Assembly: GCA_023362775.1 (NCBI GenBank)
Contig: JALMGJ010000026.1
Coordinates: 1,653,501-1,717,500, forward strand
Length of the DNA stretch: 64,000 nt
DNA from: Charina bottae
Lineage: Eukaryota; Chordata; Lepidosauria; Squamata; Charinaidae
Reading direction: 5' to 3'
The translations under genes and the position numbers were made by a program. Numbering within the stretch: position 1 is the stretch's first letter; each line of letters opens with the position of its first letter. The notes under the pieces were generated by a model that did no database searches, was not told the DNA's origin, and worked only from the letters and a program-made list of their open reading frames with translations. This document shows, one piece after another, positions 49,723-60,471 of the stretch.

Positions 49723-49936
49723 CCAACCTAGCAATTCGAAAGCATGCAAATGCAAGTAGATGGATTGGTACCACTTCGGTGGGTAGGTAACAGGGTTCCA
49801 CGTGCGTCATGACGGCCACATGACCGCGGAAGGGTCTTCGGACAACCCTGGCTCTTCGGCTAACAAACGGAGATGAGCACCGGCCCCTAGAGTCAGACAC
49901 GACTGCACAAATGTGCGGGGGGGACCTTTACCTTTT
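49723..49936 (+). mobile_element. Sauria-type SINE, 5' truncated, 12-bp target duplication
   Basis: Lacks the tRNA-like head and begins CCAACCTAGCAATTCG. It ends in ACCTTTACCTTTT. The target duplication ATTCACTTCTTA lies at 49711-49722 and 49937-49948. Confidence 0.92.
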
Positions 49937-50002
49937 ATTCACTTCTTACAGTTCAACCTCTGGTTCGTCGGGTACCACTGAGGCAGGCTTGGCTCCTGGT
50001 AG

Positions 50003-50290
50003 TTACATGGACAAATACCATCTCAACTGGTAGCTCTTCCGGGGAGCCCATCCCTGTAATTTCTTTGAAACCATCCATCCTATCCATTTTCTTCTACTTC
50101 TACCTCCCTCACTCTTCCCAGCCCTAGTTCTTCTTCCTAGTCCATTATCCACTTCCATCAAATACCCAAAGTATGTAAGTTTCTGCTGGTTGATCATCAC
50201 CTGAAGAAATCGTTATCACAATTTTGTCCAGGATTGACTGGTTCTTCTTGCAAGTCCATCCATCCAAGAGCTCATTCTCTTTCTTTTACT
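50003..50290 (-). mobile_element. RTE/BovB-like LINE C-terminal remnant
   Basis: Minus strand reads QKLTYFGYLMEVDNGLGRRT then GKSEGGRSRRKWIGWM, clearly related to the KYFGHLMRR...GK.EG.R.RG.....W C-terminus of BovB, but very decayed. Upstream NQSILDKI-like sequence lies near 50240. Confidence 0.65.
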
Positions 50291-50539
50291 CTATTGTAGC
50301 AGAATTCTGTGTGAGGCAAGGGTTGAATTAGATTATCTTGATCCCTTTCAGTCCTTGAGTGTAATCTTATTATTCTTTCTCAATGTCCAATATTACCACT
50401 GGAAGGACCATTTATTTAATTGTCTTCCTCACTGAGATTAATCTCCTCTTCGCTTCTCTAGCAAACTGTCCGTCTTGATCTGTTCTTGAGCTATGCAAAT
50501 GCATCTTTCTTTGAAAGAGATTCTTAAGAACGTATGTAT

Positions 50540-50610
50540 TTTAAGTCATTGATACGGCCGCCCATCTCGCAGAAGTGATTCTGGGGAGCGTACAGAGATG
50601 TATGTCTAAA
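50540..50610 (-). mobile_element. CR1/L2-type LINE tail fragment
   Basis: GGCCGCCCATCTCGCAGAAG then GATTCTGGGG, reverse of the usual 3' signature. Confidence 0.5.
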
Positions 50611-50754
50611 GCAGTTCTTATTGAATAGTTAAGCCAGACATTTCTGTTTCTAGGTTCACTTTTGTGCTTCAGAAAATACCCTTCACATGACAGAGCTTTG
50701 ATTTGGCCACATCATCCCCTCCAGATCTACTTGTAAACGTTCAGCTTTCTAGAG

Positions 50755-50880
50755 CAGTGTTTCTCAACCTTGGCACCTTGAAGAGGTGTGGACTTCAACT
50801 CCCAGAATTCCCCAGCCAGCATAGAATTCTGGGAGTTGAAGTCCACATATCTTCAAGGTGCCAAGTTTGCAAAAACACTG
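50755..50880. mobile_element. Foldback hAT-type MITE
   Basis: CAGTGTTTCTCAACCTTGGC to CAAGTTTGCAAAAACACTG, with flanks TTCTAGAG and ACCTAGGG sharing CTAG. Confidence 0.87.
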
Positions 50881-51174
50881 ACCTAGGGGCATACCTTTTG
50901 ATCTGGAAGTCTCATTATGGAGGCAAGCTTCTCTAAATCTTTCAGCCATGTCCATGTGCTTTTCTTGACAACAATACGCAATTGGTTTGCCTTGCATTAT
51001 CCAAAATTTGATTGTGGGCGTTCTTTCTCAGTTGATTCCCATGCTCCTGGAATGCTCATTGTAGATTGTTTTGAGCCTCCTGTCTCTCTTCTTGATGGCT
51101 GTTGTGATCACTGACTACTTTAATGTACAACTTACTGTCTTAGTTTTTTTTTTTTGAGATAGCTAATATACTTA

Positions 51175-51548
51175 CAGGTAGTCTCCGCTTAACAACCACA
51201 ATTGGGACCAGAATTTCAGTCGCTAAGCGAATCTGACCCGATTTCACGACCTTTTTTGCGGCAGTCGTTAAGCAAATCGCCGTGGTCATTAAGCAAATCA
51301 CGTGGTTCCCCATTGATTTTGCTTGCTGGAAGCCAGCTAGGAAGGTCGAAAATGGTGATCATGTGACCGCGGGACAGTGCAACGGTCAAAAATGCGAACC
51401 GGTTGCCAAGCACCCAAATTGTGATCACGTGACCGCAGGGACGCTGTGATGGTCCTAAGTGCGAGGACCAGTCATAAGTCAGTTTATTCAGTGCTGTTGT
51501 AAGTCCGAACCATCGCTAAACAAATGGTCGTTAAACGAGGACCAGCTG
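51175..51548 (+). mobile_element. TA-target MITE (mariner/pogo-like)
   Basis: TA-CAGGTAGTCTCCGCTTAAC at the left, GACCAGCTG-TA at the right, with the family's internal CATGTGACCGC-type motifs. Confidence 0.87.
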
Positions 51549-51975
51549 TACTTTTCTGCCCATTTAATAGTTCAGAGCTGTAAGTGCTGTAATGCATTTC
51601 TGAGATCCATTTCTTTGTTATCATTATCATTTTTAAAAATAAATTCCTTTTGAACATCCTTTTTATCGTAGTCATAATCGGTGCCCTTAAAAAATAACAT
51701 AAGGTTTTCTGCATACTTGGTGTTTTGGGTCTTAATGCAGAAACGAACTAGACATTCTAGCTTGCAGTTTTAGGAGCCATCAATATTGTTCTTATAATCA
51801 TTTATAGCCAGACTTTTTAGAATACAGCTCCTCCAAAGCTGCTTAGAAGTAACTTCAAAACACACGAAATGAAGCCACCAGGAGCAATATTAACCTATAA
51901 TAAGATATCAGGATCCTTCTGAAGGGAAGGAAGATCCCAGGAGAGGCCAGTTAAGAGTGGAGGAGGGGTTTCCGG

Positions 51976-52640
51976 CTCTCTTCCTTTCCTACCATCTCTC
52001 CTTTACTAAACCACGAGGCCTCCTGGGCATCACCTCATGCCTGTGCGAACCACGGGCACTTTCCTTCGCCGCGTTCATGTGCATAATATTCCTACTGTCT
52101 CTGAAGTGCAAGAAAAGTATGTGGAGTAATTGGCACTGCCCCCTCAGCAATGAAGCCAAGGACTTCTACTGTCCTTACAAACTTAATGTAGGTCAATTTC
52201 AGGGAAGCAACGGATGGATGGTGGCTTCCTCTTCCTTCTCACCCAGGATCACCTATCAAGTGAGAAAAGGATCCCCCTATTTTATTGCTGTCCATAGCAT
52301 AGGGGGGGGGGTCTTCATGTGCTCCCTCCTACAGGTAGTCCTTGCTTAACAACCGTTCATTTAGCGACTGTCTGGAATTACGATGGTGCTGGAAAGACTG
52401 ACTTACGACTGTTCCTCGCACTTACGACCATTGCAGCATCCCCACGGTCATGTGATTGCAAATCAGGTGGTTGGCAACTGTTGTGCATTTACAACAGTTG
52501 CAGCGTCCCACAGTCATGTGATCGCCATTTTCCACCTTCCCATAAGCGAAATCAATAGGGAACTGCGTGATTTGCTTAACGACCGCTGCAAAAATGGTCA
52601 TAAAATCAGGTCCAGATGCGCTTAACGACCGCATTGCTTA
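51976..52640 (+). repeat. Inverted duplication arm (partner 24104-24768)
   Basis: Left part (51976-52331) has a frame shared with the partner: 51957-52349 is open and includes SNWHCPLSNEAKDFYCPYKL and NGWMVASSSFSPRITYQVRK. The right part is a complete TA-target MITE. The flanks differ from those of the partner. Confidence 0.78.
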
Positions 52641-52689
52641 GCGACCTAAATTCCAGTCCCAATTGTGGTCGTTAAGCGAGGACTACCTG
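52332..52689 (+). mobile_element. TA-target MITE (mariner/pogo-like), complete
   Basis: TA-CAGGTAGTCCTTGC to GAGGACTACCTG-TA; both TA copies are present. Confidence 0.9.
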
Positions 52690-52954
52690 TACTTCATACC
52701 ACCAGCTGAGCAATGGATTTCAGTTTTTTTATTTTGCCATCAGACAACAGGTCTATTGATCTCCCGACCTTATAAAGGGCTACAGGAGAACCACGGGCCA
52801 AAAACATCACTCTATTGCATCTGATGAAGTGAGCCACAGTTTCTACCTTTAAATAAAATTTGTGAGTTGGAAAAGGTGAAACCAGACTCCTCCTGACTGT
52901 TTACCACCCTAGTTTAACACGCCTCTTCTCCAACGATGGCACGAGCCAGGAGCC

Positions 52955-53037
52955 CAGCCAAAACCACCCAGAGTCCCCTTTGGGGGAGATGGGGCGGTGA
53001 TAAAGATCGAAAGAATAAATAAAATAAATAAACAAAA
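52955..53037 (+). mobile_element. CR1/L2-type LINE tail
   Basis: AACCACCCAGAGTCCCCTTT...GGGGCGGTGATAAA then AAATAAATAAAC. Confidence 0.7.
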
Positions 53038-53299
53038 TGGATGAAGAGGGCAGAACAGCACATCAGTGCTAAAAAAAATGATAGTAATTTTAAAGTATCT
53101 TCAGGTAGATTGTGAGGTAGGCCGGATGCCTGGTCTCTCTCCTCACTGAAGCCAAAATGGCCATAAACAGCGGTGCCCAATGCCCAGGGAAGGAGGTGGC
53201 ATCATCATCTCCAGCCTCGTATTTTGCTCAAAGGCAAGACTTACGTCCAAAGAGCAAAGACACCACATTTTGGTCAGGGACAAAGCAAAAAAAGTATCT

Positions 53300-53352
53300 T
53301 GTTTGTGAGATGGCTAGCCGGCTATATAAATTTGAAAAATAAATAAATAAAT
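53300..53352 (+). mobile_element. CR1/L2-type LINE tail, second
   Basis: GTGAGATGGCTAGCCGGCTATATAAA-type end and AAATAAATAAAT. Confidence 0.55.
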
Positions 53353-53354
53353 CC

Positions 53355-53570
53355 TTTTATAAAAGACTGGAAACCCTTGATGGACTTTTTTCTGACACTG
53401 AAGAGGGAGGAGGGAGGATGAGTTTCTTTGTAACTGTTGAAAAGAAGGTCAGACGTTGCTTTCATTTTCCGATTCCTGTTCCTTTAATTGGTTTTTCTTT
53501 CTCTGCTTTGCCCTTCACGCTATTTTTCTTTTTTTCTTAGTCCTTTTCTCTTTTCTTTATAGTCTTTCTG
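53355..53570 (+). mobile_element. L1 3' fragment
   Basis: AAAGACTGGAAACCCTTGAT and GACTTTTTTCTGACACTGAA match the last codons of L1 ORF2 as seen at about 29050-29090. Confidence 0.6.
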
Positions 53571-53611
53571 TGGAGTCCTTGGTGCTCCCTGAGCTTGGCT
53601 GTCTGCTTGCA

Positions 53612-53645
53612 GACATTTCATGACCCGACTAGATAACATCGTCAG
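53612..53645 (-). ncRNA. Hammerhead-ribozyme-like core
   Basis: Minus strand: CTGACGA, an imperfect stem (TTATC...GGTCAT region), GAAA, then TGTC. This fits CUGANGA-stem II-GAAA-NUH order. The same family appears at 34152. Confidence 0.4.
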
Positions 53646-53863
53646 TGTGAGTGAGTGGGGGGCTTGCTCCCTGATAAAATCCAGTAGCTTGCCCTGCCAG
53701 AGTTTTCTGCTTGATTGTTTGTCTCCTCGGCAGTTCCTTGATTGGGGTACCGTGTTCTGTTTGATTGTGTGTCTGTGTGATTGTTTGTCTCCTTGGTGGT
53801 TCTTTGATTATTGTTTTCTGCTTATAGTCTTTCTTTACATTTATCTTTTATGTATGTACAATC

Positions 53864-53975
53864 TTTTTTTACATAAATTTTATTAAGATTTTAAAATACA
53901 TAGTTAAAAGTTAGAAACGAAAAAAGAAATAGAAATACAAAATAAATGAAAAACCAACATTTAGATTTTTTTTAT
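53864..53975 (-). mobile_element. Retroposon family 3' end, copy C (short)
   Basis: Shares AATTTTATTAAG, AAAATACATA and AAAAAAGAAATAGAAATACA with copies A and B at the same spacing from the oligo-T. Right boundary approximate. Confidence 0.6.
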
Positions 53976-54214
53976 CTACGTGACCAGAGATAGATTGGAA
54001 GTTATCTATTTTTCATATCTTTTTCTTTCCATTACTTTACTACACTTTTTCTTTTCTTTTTCTTTATGTACAAACTTTCAATAAAAACTATTTTAAAAAC
54101 AGAAGAGCAAAAACACCACTTTAAGAGTGGAACAACCAAAGATGAGACCGTATCCCAGAAAAACCGTTTGTGAGGCTTCTTCACGGGGTGGCTAGAGGGG
54201 TGGGAGAACGTAGG

Positions 54215-55075
54215 GCAGTGCCTACATTTCGGTGAAAGGCCAGAGTGCTCAAACAGATCCCAGATAAATTTGCAAAACTAAATTTGCAACAAAACAAAGG
54301 GCACCCCGCTGCACCAGTCTGGAAACTGGTGTATTCTGGAAGGTGCAATCTTTTGCTCCAGTTCTTTCAATCGCTCAGCGTCCCTGTTCTTTCCTTCCTT
54401 CAGAAAACCTCCAGGGTCCCCGGGCAGGATTGATGACCAAATTGAGTTCAGGGTGCCAAAGGTTAAAAATCCGCTAGGCCAAAAAAAAAGTGCCGCATTT
54501 GAGAAGGATGCTATGCCTGGAACGCGCTTTCGATTGCAACCCTCGCTGGCTGCGCGCCCATTCCAGGGTTGAGCCTTCTTTGATATTGGGGCGGGGGGGG
54601 GGAAGCAGCGAAGTGCCTTTCCAGATAAATCGGGGAGGATAAATTCAGGACCAAGACGGGACGATAAGACACGTCTTTTCCCTAAAGGACATTTCGGTGG
54701 GGTGGAGAAAACCCCACGCCTAATTTGAAGGGAAGTGAAACTACGACACAAACGGAGGAGGAGAAAATAAACTCTCTCCGCGTCTTAAAAACTTCCTGTT
54801 ATTTGTACAGTATGTGCAAACAGCATTCTCAGCTGAAGTTATACTTCCTTTTTCTTTCAGATCTGAGTGAGCTAATGAAAACTATCTAGAATATATTATG
54901 TTTTCTATGCATAATCCATTTCCCGTTGCTCTGCTGCATTTTCAAGTCACATTTTGCCCTTTTTCTAAAAATAAAATTCTCCCCAGCAAGCCCGCATCCA
55001 TGAACCTTGGCTAGCTTTCAAGATGCCAGATGATTCTTAGACCCTGTGTTTACTTACTTGTATTTTACTAATTTT
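54215..55075. other. Intergenic, nothing recognised
   Basis: A minus-strand frame at 54278-54751 is open but shows no domain. A G-run lies at about 54592-54602. Confidence 0.4.
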
Positions 55076-55079
55076 ATTT

Positions 55080-55160
55080 CACTATTTTATTCCCTGGCGT
55101 GGACTGGTCCATGAAGTCACGAAGAATCGGAAACGACTGAACGAATAAACAACAATGTGT
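55080..55160 (+). mobile_element. BovB 3' terminus fragment
   Basis: GGTCCATGAAGTCACGAAGA and CGACTGAACGAATAAACAAC at the end. Confidence 0.75.
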
Positions 55161-55689
55161 CTTCCGTCTTTCACGGATTATATTATTTTTAAAAATGTTT
55201 AATTGGGGGAAAAAAAAGATGCCACATGATTCTCTGCTCCACCAGTGCTTCATGGACGGCTTTTGATCTGTAATAAAGCAGCTGTGGACAAAAAAATGTA
55301 AATAGGACATGATATGTCCTGAAAAACCATCGACTTAATTTTTGTACTAAGTTTTGAGGGCAACTCTCAGCGCTGAGTTTTAAGACTCTTTATTTTTATG
55401 TTCCACATTGGGAAAGCGGCTGAGAAACGTTTAGGTAATTTCCTAAACTTTTTTAGCACCAGGGGTGCTTGCAAAAAAGTCAAAAAAGTCAAATAAATAT
55501 AGGGAGGCGAGAAAAGCCTCGTTTTTTCCTGCCCGGATTAATTGCTTCTCCTTAATAGGACAAGCTTCATCCTCATTGGGCTACCAAGCGAAGGTTAGAG
55601 TTCCCTCATTAAATATAACGACCTGTTATTGATAGGGAAAAATAGGTGCAAACTTTTGCAATTGGAACTTCCAAGCAGCAAAAAAAAAA

Positions 55690-56055
55690 CGTTCTGCAAC
55701 TAGACGAGCCCCACCCCGCTGGCCGCGCCTCATTGGCGCAGAACGCAGCGTGCTCCCGCTTCTCCGGCTCCTCATTGGCCGCCTGCCCCGCCACTCCGCG
55801 CCGCTTCTCGCTCCCCTGCAGGCCCGCCCCGCCTCCTCCAGCGCCGGCAGAGCTCCTACACACGGTGTCCACGCGCCGCCGGCTGGCTCGCGATTGGCCG
55901 CCCGGATGGTAAATACGGCGGGGGAGCCAATGGGAGCGCTGTTCACGAGGGCAGCACGAGGGTACACGAGGCGGCCGCGTGGCGCGAGTGCTGAGATCAA
56001 CAAGGGAGGAGGGCGGGAGCCGGGTATAAAAGGAACGGACGGGTGACGGAGGCAG
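55690..56055 (+). promoter_or_regulatory. TXNIP: TXNIP promoter: CCAAT boxes, tandem CACGAG element, TATA
   Basis: CpG-rich. CCAAT motifs in either orientation lie at about 55730, 55772, 55893 and 55926. CACGAG lies at 55944-55949, 55955-55960 (5-bp gap) and 55965-55970. TATAAAA is at 56025-56031, predicting a start near 56055 and a 5' UTR of about 200 bp. In mammals the TXNIP promoter has two CACGAG half-sites separated by five bases, bound by MondoA/ChREBP-Mlx in response to glucose, next to NF-Y CCAAT boxes. The same spacing is seen here, so glucose control is likely conserved. A third CACGAG is extra. Confidence 0.85.
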
Positions 56056-56253
56056 AGTCGGGAGGCAGCTGAGCGAGGAGTACGTTGTTTTGTCGCCGCC
56101 GCTGGTCGCGCGTTCCTGTATCCCGCCCCGCATCTCTTAGCTGCCGAGCCCTGCTACCTTTAGAAAAAATAAAAGCAGGACCGCAGAAGGGCGCTGCATC
56201 TTCGCAACCTCGCTGAAAGGCGCCGCATTTTTTTTGGCAACCTCGCTACAGCC

Positions 56254-59200
56254 ATGGTGGTCTTCAAGAAGATCAAGGCGTTACGGGTGGACTTCGAGGA
56301 AGCCGGCCGCGTGTACTCCAGCGGCGAGAAGGTGGCCGGCCGCGTGGAGGTGGAGGTGGCCGAGGTCACGCGCGTCTCCGCCGTCCGCTTCCTGGCCTGC
56401 GGGGTGGCCAAGGTCCTGTGGATCAAGGGGCCCCAGCAGTGCAAACAGGAGATGGTCTACCTGCGCTGCGAGAAGCTCCTCGCGCTGGAGGACCACCCCG
56501 CCGGTGAGCCGCCACGGGGGGCTTGCGGAGCTTGGCTTGGCTGTTTTGGGAGCGGGACTCCAGGTCCCATCCTCCCCGTCCTGGGAGTCGGAGTCCCCCC
56601 CCCCACCTTGAGCGGCACAACATGGACGTTCCAGCCCTGGATTGGCTTTGCATAGCATCCCAGTTCCTCAACCGTGGCCGTTGGAAGACGGGTGGACTGC
56701 AACTCCCAGAATTCCCCAGGCTGGCTGGGGGATTCTGGGAGTTGCAGTCCACCTGTCTTCAAGCGGCCAAGGTTGAGGAACATTGCTCTCTGGGTCGTCA
56801 TCCCCAAATAAACCCTTGCTTGCCGCCTGGACTGCCTAAGATCTTTACGCTAGGGGGAACGTGTGTGTCCGGACGAGCACAAAGGGGAGAGCAATTGCCA
56901 GGGATCCCCTGGAATGAATATCCTGGAGTTGTGAACTTGCGTTACTAAGCTGTTTTCCAAGAAAAAGACGTGGGCACGGTATGTCCCCAGCCAGGCGCGG
57001 CACATTTGCGGCACTTCTGGCAGTCCGCGGTGCTAATAGGAAACGAATTCCCAGCTGGGGAGGGACGGAGCCCCTTCAGCTTGTCTGGCAGAGGCTTTGG
57101 CTGTCAAAACTTGGCCGGAGATCACAGCAAGAGAGGAAAGCTTGAGTTAAGGCGGTTCGCTTCTGTAACTTGTCCTTTGGGTGTTACAGAGGAAGATGAC
57201 CGCGAAAACGGTGGCCTTTCTTATTTTTAAAAGGGGGGGGCCTCTGGGAGCCCTTGGATTGGACATCATCTGGCTGCTGCTACGCGTGTTAACCTTCAGC
57301 TGCTTAAATATTTAAAAAATGACTCCCTAAGCCTGATTCCTTTCTTTGCTTCTTGTCCTTTTCCAGATAAAGATGGGTCTGTCCTACTGAGACCAGGAAA
57401 CACCTATAAATACAAGTTTGAATTTGATCTGCCACAAGGGTAGGTGTAGACCGTATACAGCCACTAAATCGGTGTAAAACCATAAAATACGTCATCGCTG
57501 TCCTTTTCCCTTTCGTCTAATCTGCTTGATTTCTTTCAGCCCCCTTGGCACTACCTTTAAGGGCAAGTACGGCTGCGTTGATTATTGGGTGAAGGCGTTC
57601 TTGGACCGCCCATCATCCCCAACTCAAGAGATCAAGAAGCGCTTTGAGGTCATGGATCAAATTGATGTCAGCACTCCAGATCTGATGGTAATTATCGCTG
57701 CATTATTTATTTTTTAGCTTGGATCTCTCTTGTCAATTGTCCATCAATCCTGCAGGGTTGGTTAGTTTTCCACCAGAATGGCAATTTTAAACGCCTGGAT
57801 ATTTTTCTCATAGCTTCTCCAAAAGTTCTTGTGAAGTTTTAGGTCTGTGCTCACTTTCAGGTGGAAATTAATAGTCTGTGTCCAAGGGTCTGATTTACTA
57901 TCTATAGAAACAATATTTCTGGGCCATTGATAACATAGCTTGATATCTGAAGGAGGTTAACTAATGAAGAATTTGCAAAAAAAAAAAATAGTAACCGTTG
58001 AACACAGTATTGGGGGGAGGGATGCTTGTAATCGGCTTCTTACACTTTTGTGTAACCAAGTGTGTTTCTCTACAGTCACCTGTCTCGGCCAAAAAGGAAA
58101 AGAAGGTTTCTTGTATGTTCATCCCCGACGGGCATGTCTCCGTCAGTGCCAGGATCGACCGCAAAGGATTCTGTGAAGGTGAGCATCGGAGTTGTTCTGC
58201 ATTTCAGTCCGTTCAGTAGCTTGTTTGCATAATCGGGGTATAGCTCACTTAGGCAGGTGGCGTAGATAAAAAATAATTGATTTAATTTGAGGAATTAATT
58301 GGGGACTAGAACACACACGAGAGCCAGTTTGGTAGTGTGGTTGAGGCACCAGGCTAGAAACCGGGAGGCCATAAGTTCTAGTCCCGCCTTAGGCACAAAA
58401 GCCGGCTGGGGGACCTTGGGCCAGTCGCTCGCTCTCAGCCCTAAGAAGCAGGCAATGGCAAACCAGGAGACTGAGAGTTCTAGTCCCGCCTCAGGCACGA
58501 AAGCCGGCTGGGTGACCTTGGGCCAGTCCCTGTCTCTCAGCCCTAGGAAGGAGCCAATGGCAAACCAGGAGACAAGATAGTTCTAGTCCCACCTTAGGCA
58601 CGAAAGCCGGCTGGGTGACCTGGGGCCAGTCCCTGTCTCTCAGCCCTAGGAAGGAGGCAGTGGAAAACCTTGCCAAGAAAACTGCAGGGACTTGTCCAGG
58701 CAGCCTCCGAGAATCTGACACGATTGAACAGATTTAAACACACACACCCCTTCTCGTGAGAAAGGCAATTTTATGCTAAAGCAGCACCAGAAAGATTCCA
58801 GAAGAGCCCTGTCTTTTAGGGTCTAACCCCCACCTCTGCCTTCCTCCAGGTGACGACATCTGCATCAACGCCGACTTCGAGAACACCTGCTCTCGGATTG
58901 TGGTGCCGAAGGCGGCCATCATTTCCAAGCACACCTACTTGGCCAACGGGCAGACCAAGGTGTTCTCCCAGAAACTCTCCTGCGTCCGAGGCAATCACAT
59001 CATCTCTGGCATGTCCGAGTCGTGGCGTGGCAAGACGCTTCGAGTAAAGAAGATCAAGCCGTCCATTCTGGGTTGCAATATCCTGCGTGTGGAATACTTC
59101 CTGCAGGTGAGGCACCTGGATGACAAGGAACCACCCCCGCAGTCTTTCCTGTCCTGGATTTCTGGGCGGTGGAGGAAGAAAAAGCTAGGAGAACCCCATT

Positions 59201-60471
59201 CATAGCTGCAGTTTGCGTTAGATCTAGTGAGCCAGCCTCAAGGGCTTAGATTTAACTTTAGGGGTGAGTTTTTCTAAGTTACTGATGATTCTATTCTGAT
59301 ACCGTCCAACTGACTGGTTTAGCAAAGGTATGGCCCCTCAAAAGCCAGGTCCCCCCCTGAACCGCTTTTCAAGGGCGTCCCCCTTACCTGCACGATCCTG
59401 GTTGACTGCATGTGGGGTCAAACGTGGCGAAAGAGCATGTCCTGCCAGATGTACCTTCCCGAAGCGCCTCACCGCGTTTCTCCGCCCTTCCGTAGATCTA
59501 CGTCAGCGTCCCTGGGTCCAAGAAGATCCTCCTGGAGTTGCCCCTCGTCATCGGCAACAAGTCCTCCGGCTTCGGGAGCCGCAATTCCAGCATGGCGAGC
59601 CAGACCAGCTCGGAGATGAGTTGGGTGGACCTCAACATCCCTGATGCCCCAGAAGGTGAGTGGTCTTGATGCCCTTTTTCAAAAGTCGCCCTTCCAGATC
59701 TCGGAGAAGGAAATCTCCACCCAGGAGAGAACAAAAAGACCTCTTGGGAGGCTGTGGTGGTCCATCCGTCCTGCCGACCCAAGCCATCTTGTATTTTAAG
59801 GAAGGGGGGAGGGAGGGGAAGGGCAGGCCCCTGAAAGGCTTTTTGACCACCTAGGCATTCCCTGAAACTGCTCCTGCACTTCCAGGACCCCCCCAGGTGA
59901 CCTGGTCTCTTTCCTCTCCTCCTAGCACCTCCATGCTACCTGGACATCATTCCTGAAGACCATCGGATCGAAAGCCCCACCACTCCCCTCCTGGATGAGC
60001 TGGACAATTCCTTCGACAGCCCCATCTTCATGTACGCTCCGGAGTTCAAGTTCATGCCCCCGCCGACCTACACGGAGGTGAGGCTTCCTGGTGGGACGCA
60101 GGCAGTTTTGCCGAGCGAGTTCGGCCCCGTGTAATGTAGCCTGTGAACCGCTCGCCTAGCCTGAGTGTCTAGGCCCCATAATGTGATGCCCAACCAGGCT
60201 GATGTAGGATCGAATTGGGCCACTGATGTCGCCTCAAAGGGACCTCCTTCCCATCATTGCTAACAGAATGAGATGGTGCAAATTAACTCTGCTGCTTTTA
60301 AATAGATTAGTCCCCCTCCTTAATTCAAGCTACAAGTCGTCGTCTCCCCCCCCCCCCCGATTTTGCCCAGGGTTTGGTACGAAGAAGCTCGTTTAACCTC
60401 CATTTGACGTGTCTCCCTTTGTGCCTCTTTTTCAGGTTGATCCATGTAGTGTCAACAACAACGTCCAGTGA
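56254..60471 (+). CDS. TXNIP: TXNIP, thioredoxin-interacting alpha-arrestin, eight exons
   Basis: Coding exons are 56254-56503, 57367-57439, 57540-57687, 58076-58178, 58850-59106, 59496-59655, 59926-60077 and 60436-60471, all AG/GT, giving 392 codons plus TGA (human 391). The protein restrains glucose uptake, drives endocytosis of GLUT1/GLUT4 through arrestin folds and, in mammals, inhibits thioredoxin. The N-arrestin domain spans about residues 8-152 and the C-arrestin domain about 175-300. Two PPxY motifs for HECT ligases lie in the C-terminal tail (PPCYLD and PPTYTE). Cys63 is present, but residue 247 is Ser (IISGMSESWRG, exon 5), where human TXNIP has the Cys that forms the disulphide with thioredoxin. 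Cys236 and Cys72 are present where human has Ser and Tyr. Start: the MVVFKKIK methionine, matching the family. Confidence 0.98.
56661..56785. mobile_element. Foldback hAT-type MITE in TXNIP intron 1
   Basis: CAGTTCCTCAACCGTGGCCG to GGCCAAGGTTGAGGAACATTG, palindromic with arms TGGACTGCAACTCCCAGAAT and its complement. Confidence 0.87.
58318..58740 (+). repeat. tRNA-derived SINE with three tandem units, TXNIP intron 4
   Basis: Same SINE as at 10023: head GAGAGCCAGTTTGGTAGTGT, then three units of about 105 bp (TCTAGTCCCGCCT... starting near 58378, 58480 and 58581). It ends GAGAATCTGACACGATTGAA, a BovB-like 3' end unlike the tail of the 10-kb copy. Confidence 0.87.

Larger units (their letters stand above)
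53575..54210. mobile_element. Penelope-like terminus with nested retroposon tail (copy C)
   Basis: Related to 33530-34270. The minus strand at 53645-53612 has a hammerhead-like core. An A-tailed 3' end of the retroposon family seen at 25007 and 29676 is inserted at about 53864 (oligo-T, then ACATAAATTTTATTAAG), separating CTTATAGTCTTTC from the later ATGTACAAACTTTC. Confidence 0.55.

Noticed and set aside
51957..52349. Frame considered as an intelectin or fibrinogen-like exon
   Set aside because: The GSNGWMVASSS stretch is only loosely like GGGWTLVAS. Cysteine spacing does not fit and the flanking splice sites are weak.
55609..56133. Minus-strand 174-codon frame upstream of TXNIP
   Set aside because: Lies over the CpG-rich TXNIP promoter. 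No domain or splice signals; chance frame in GC-rich DNA.
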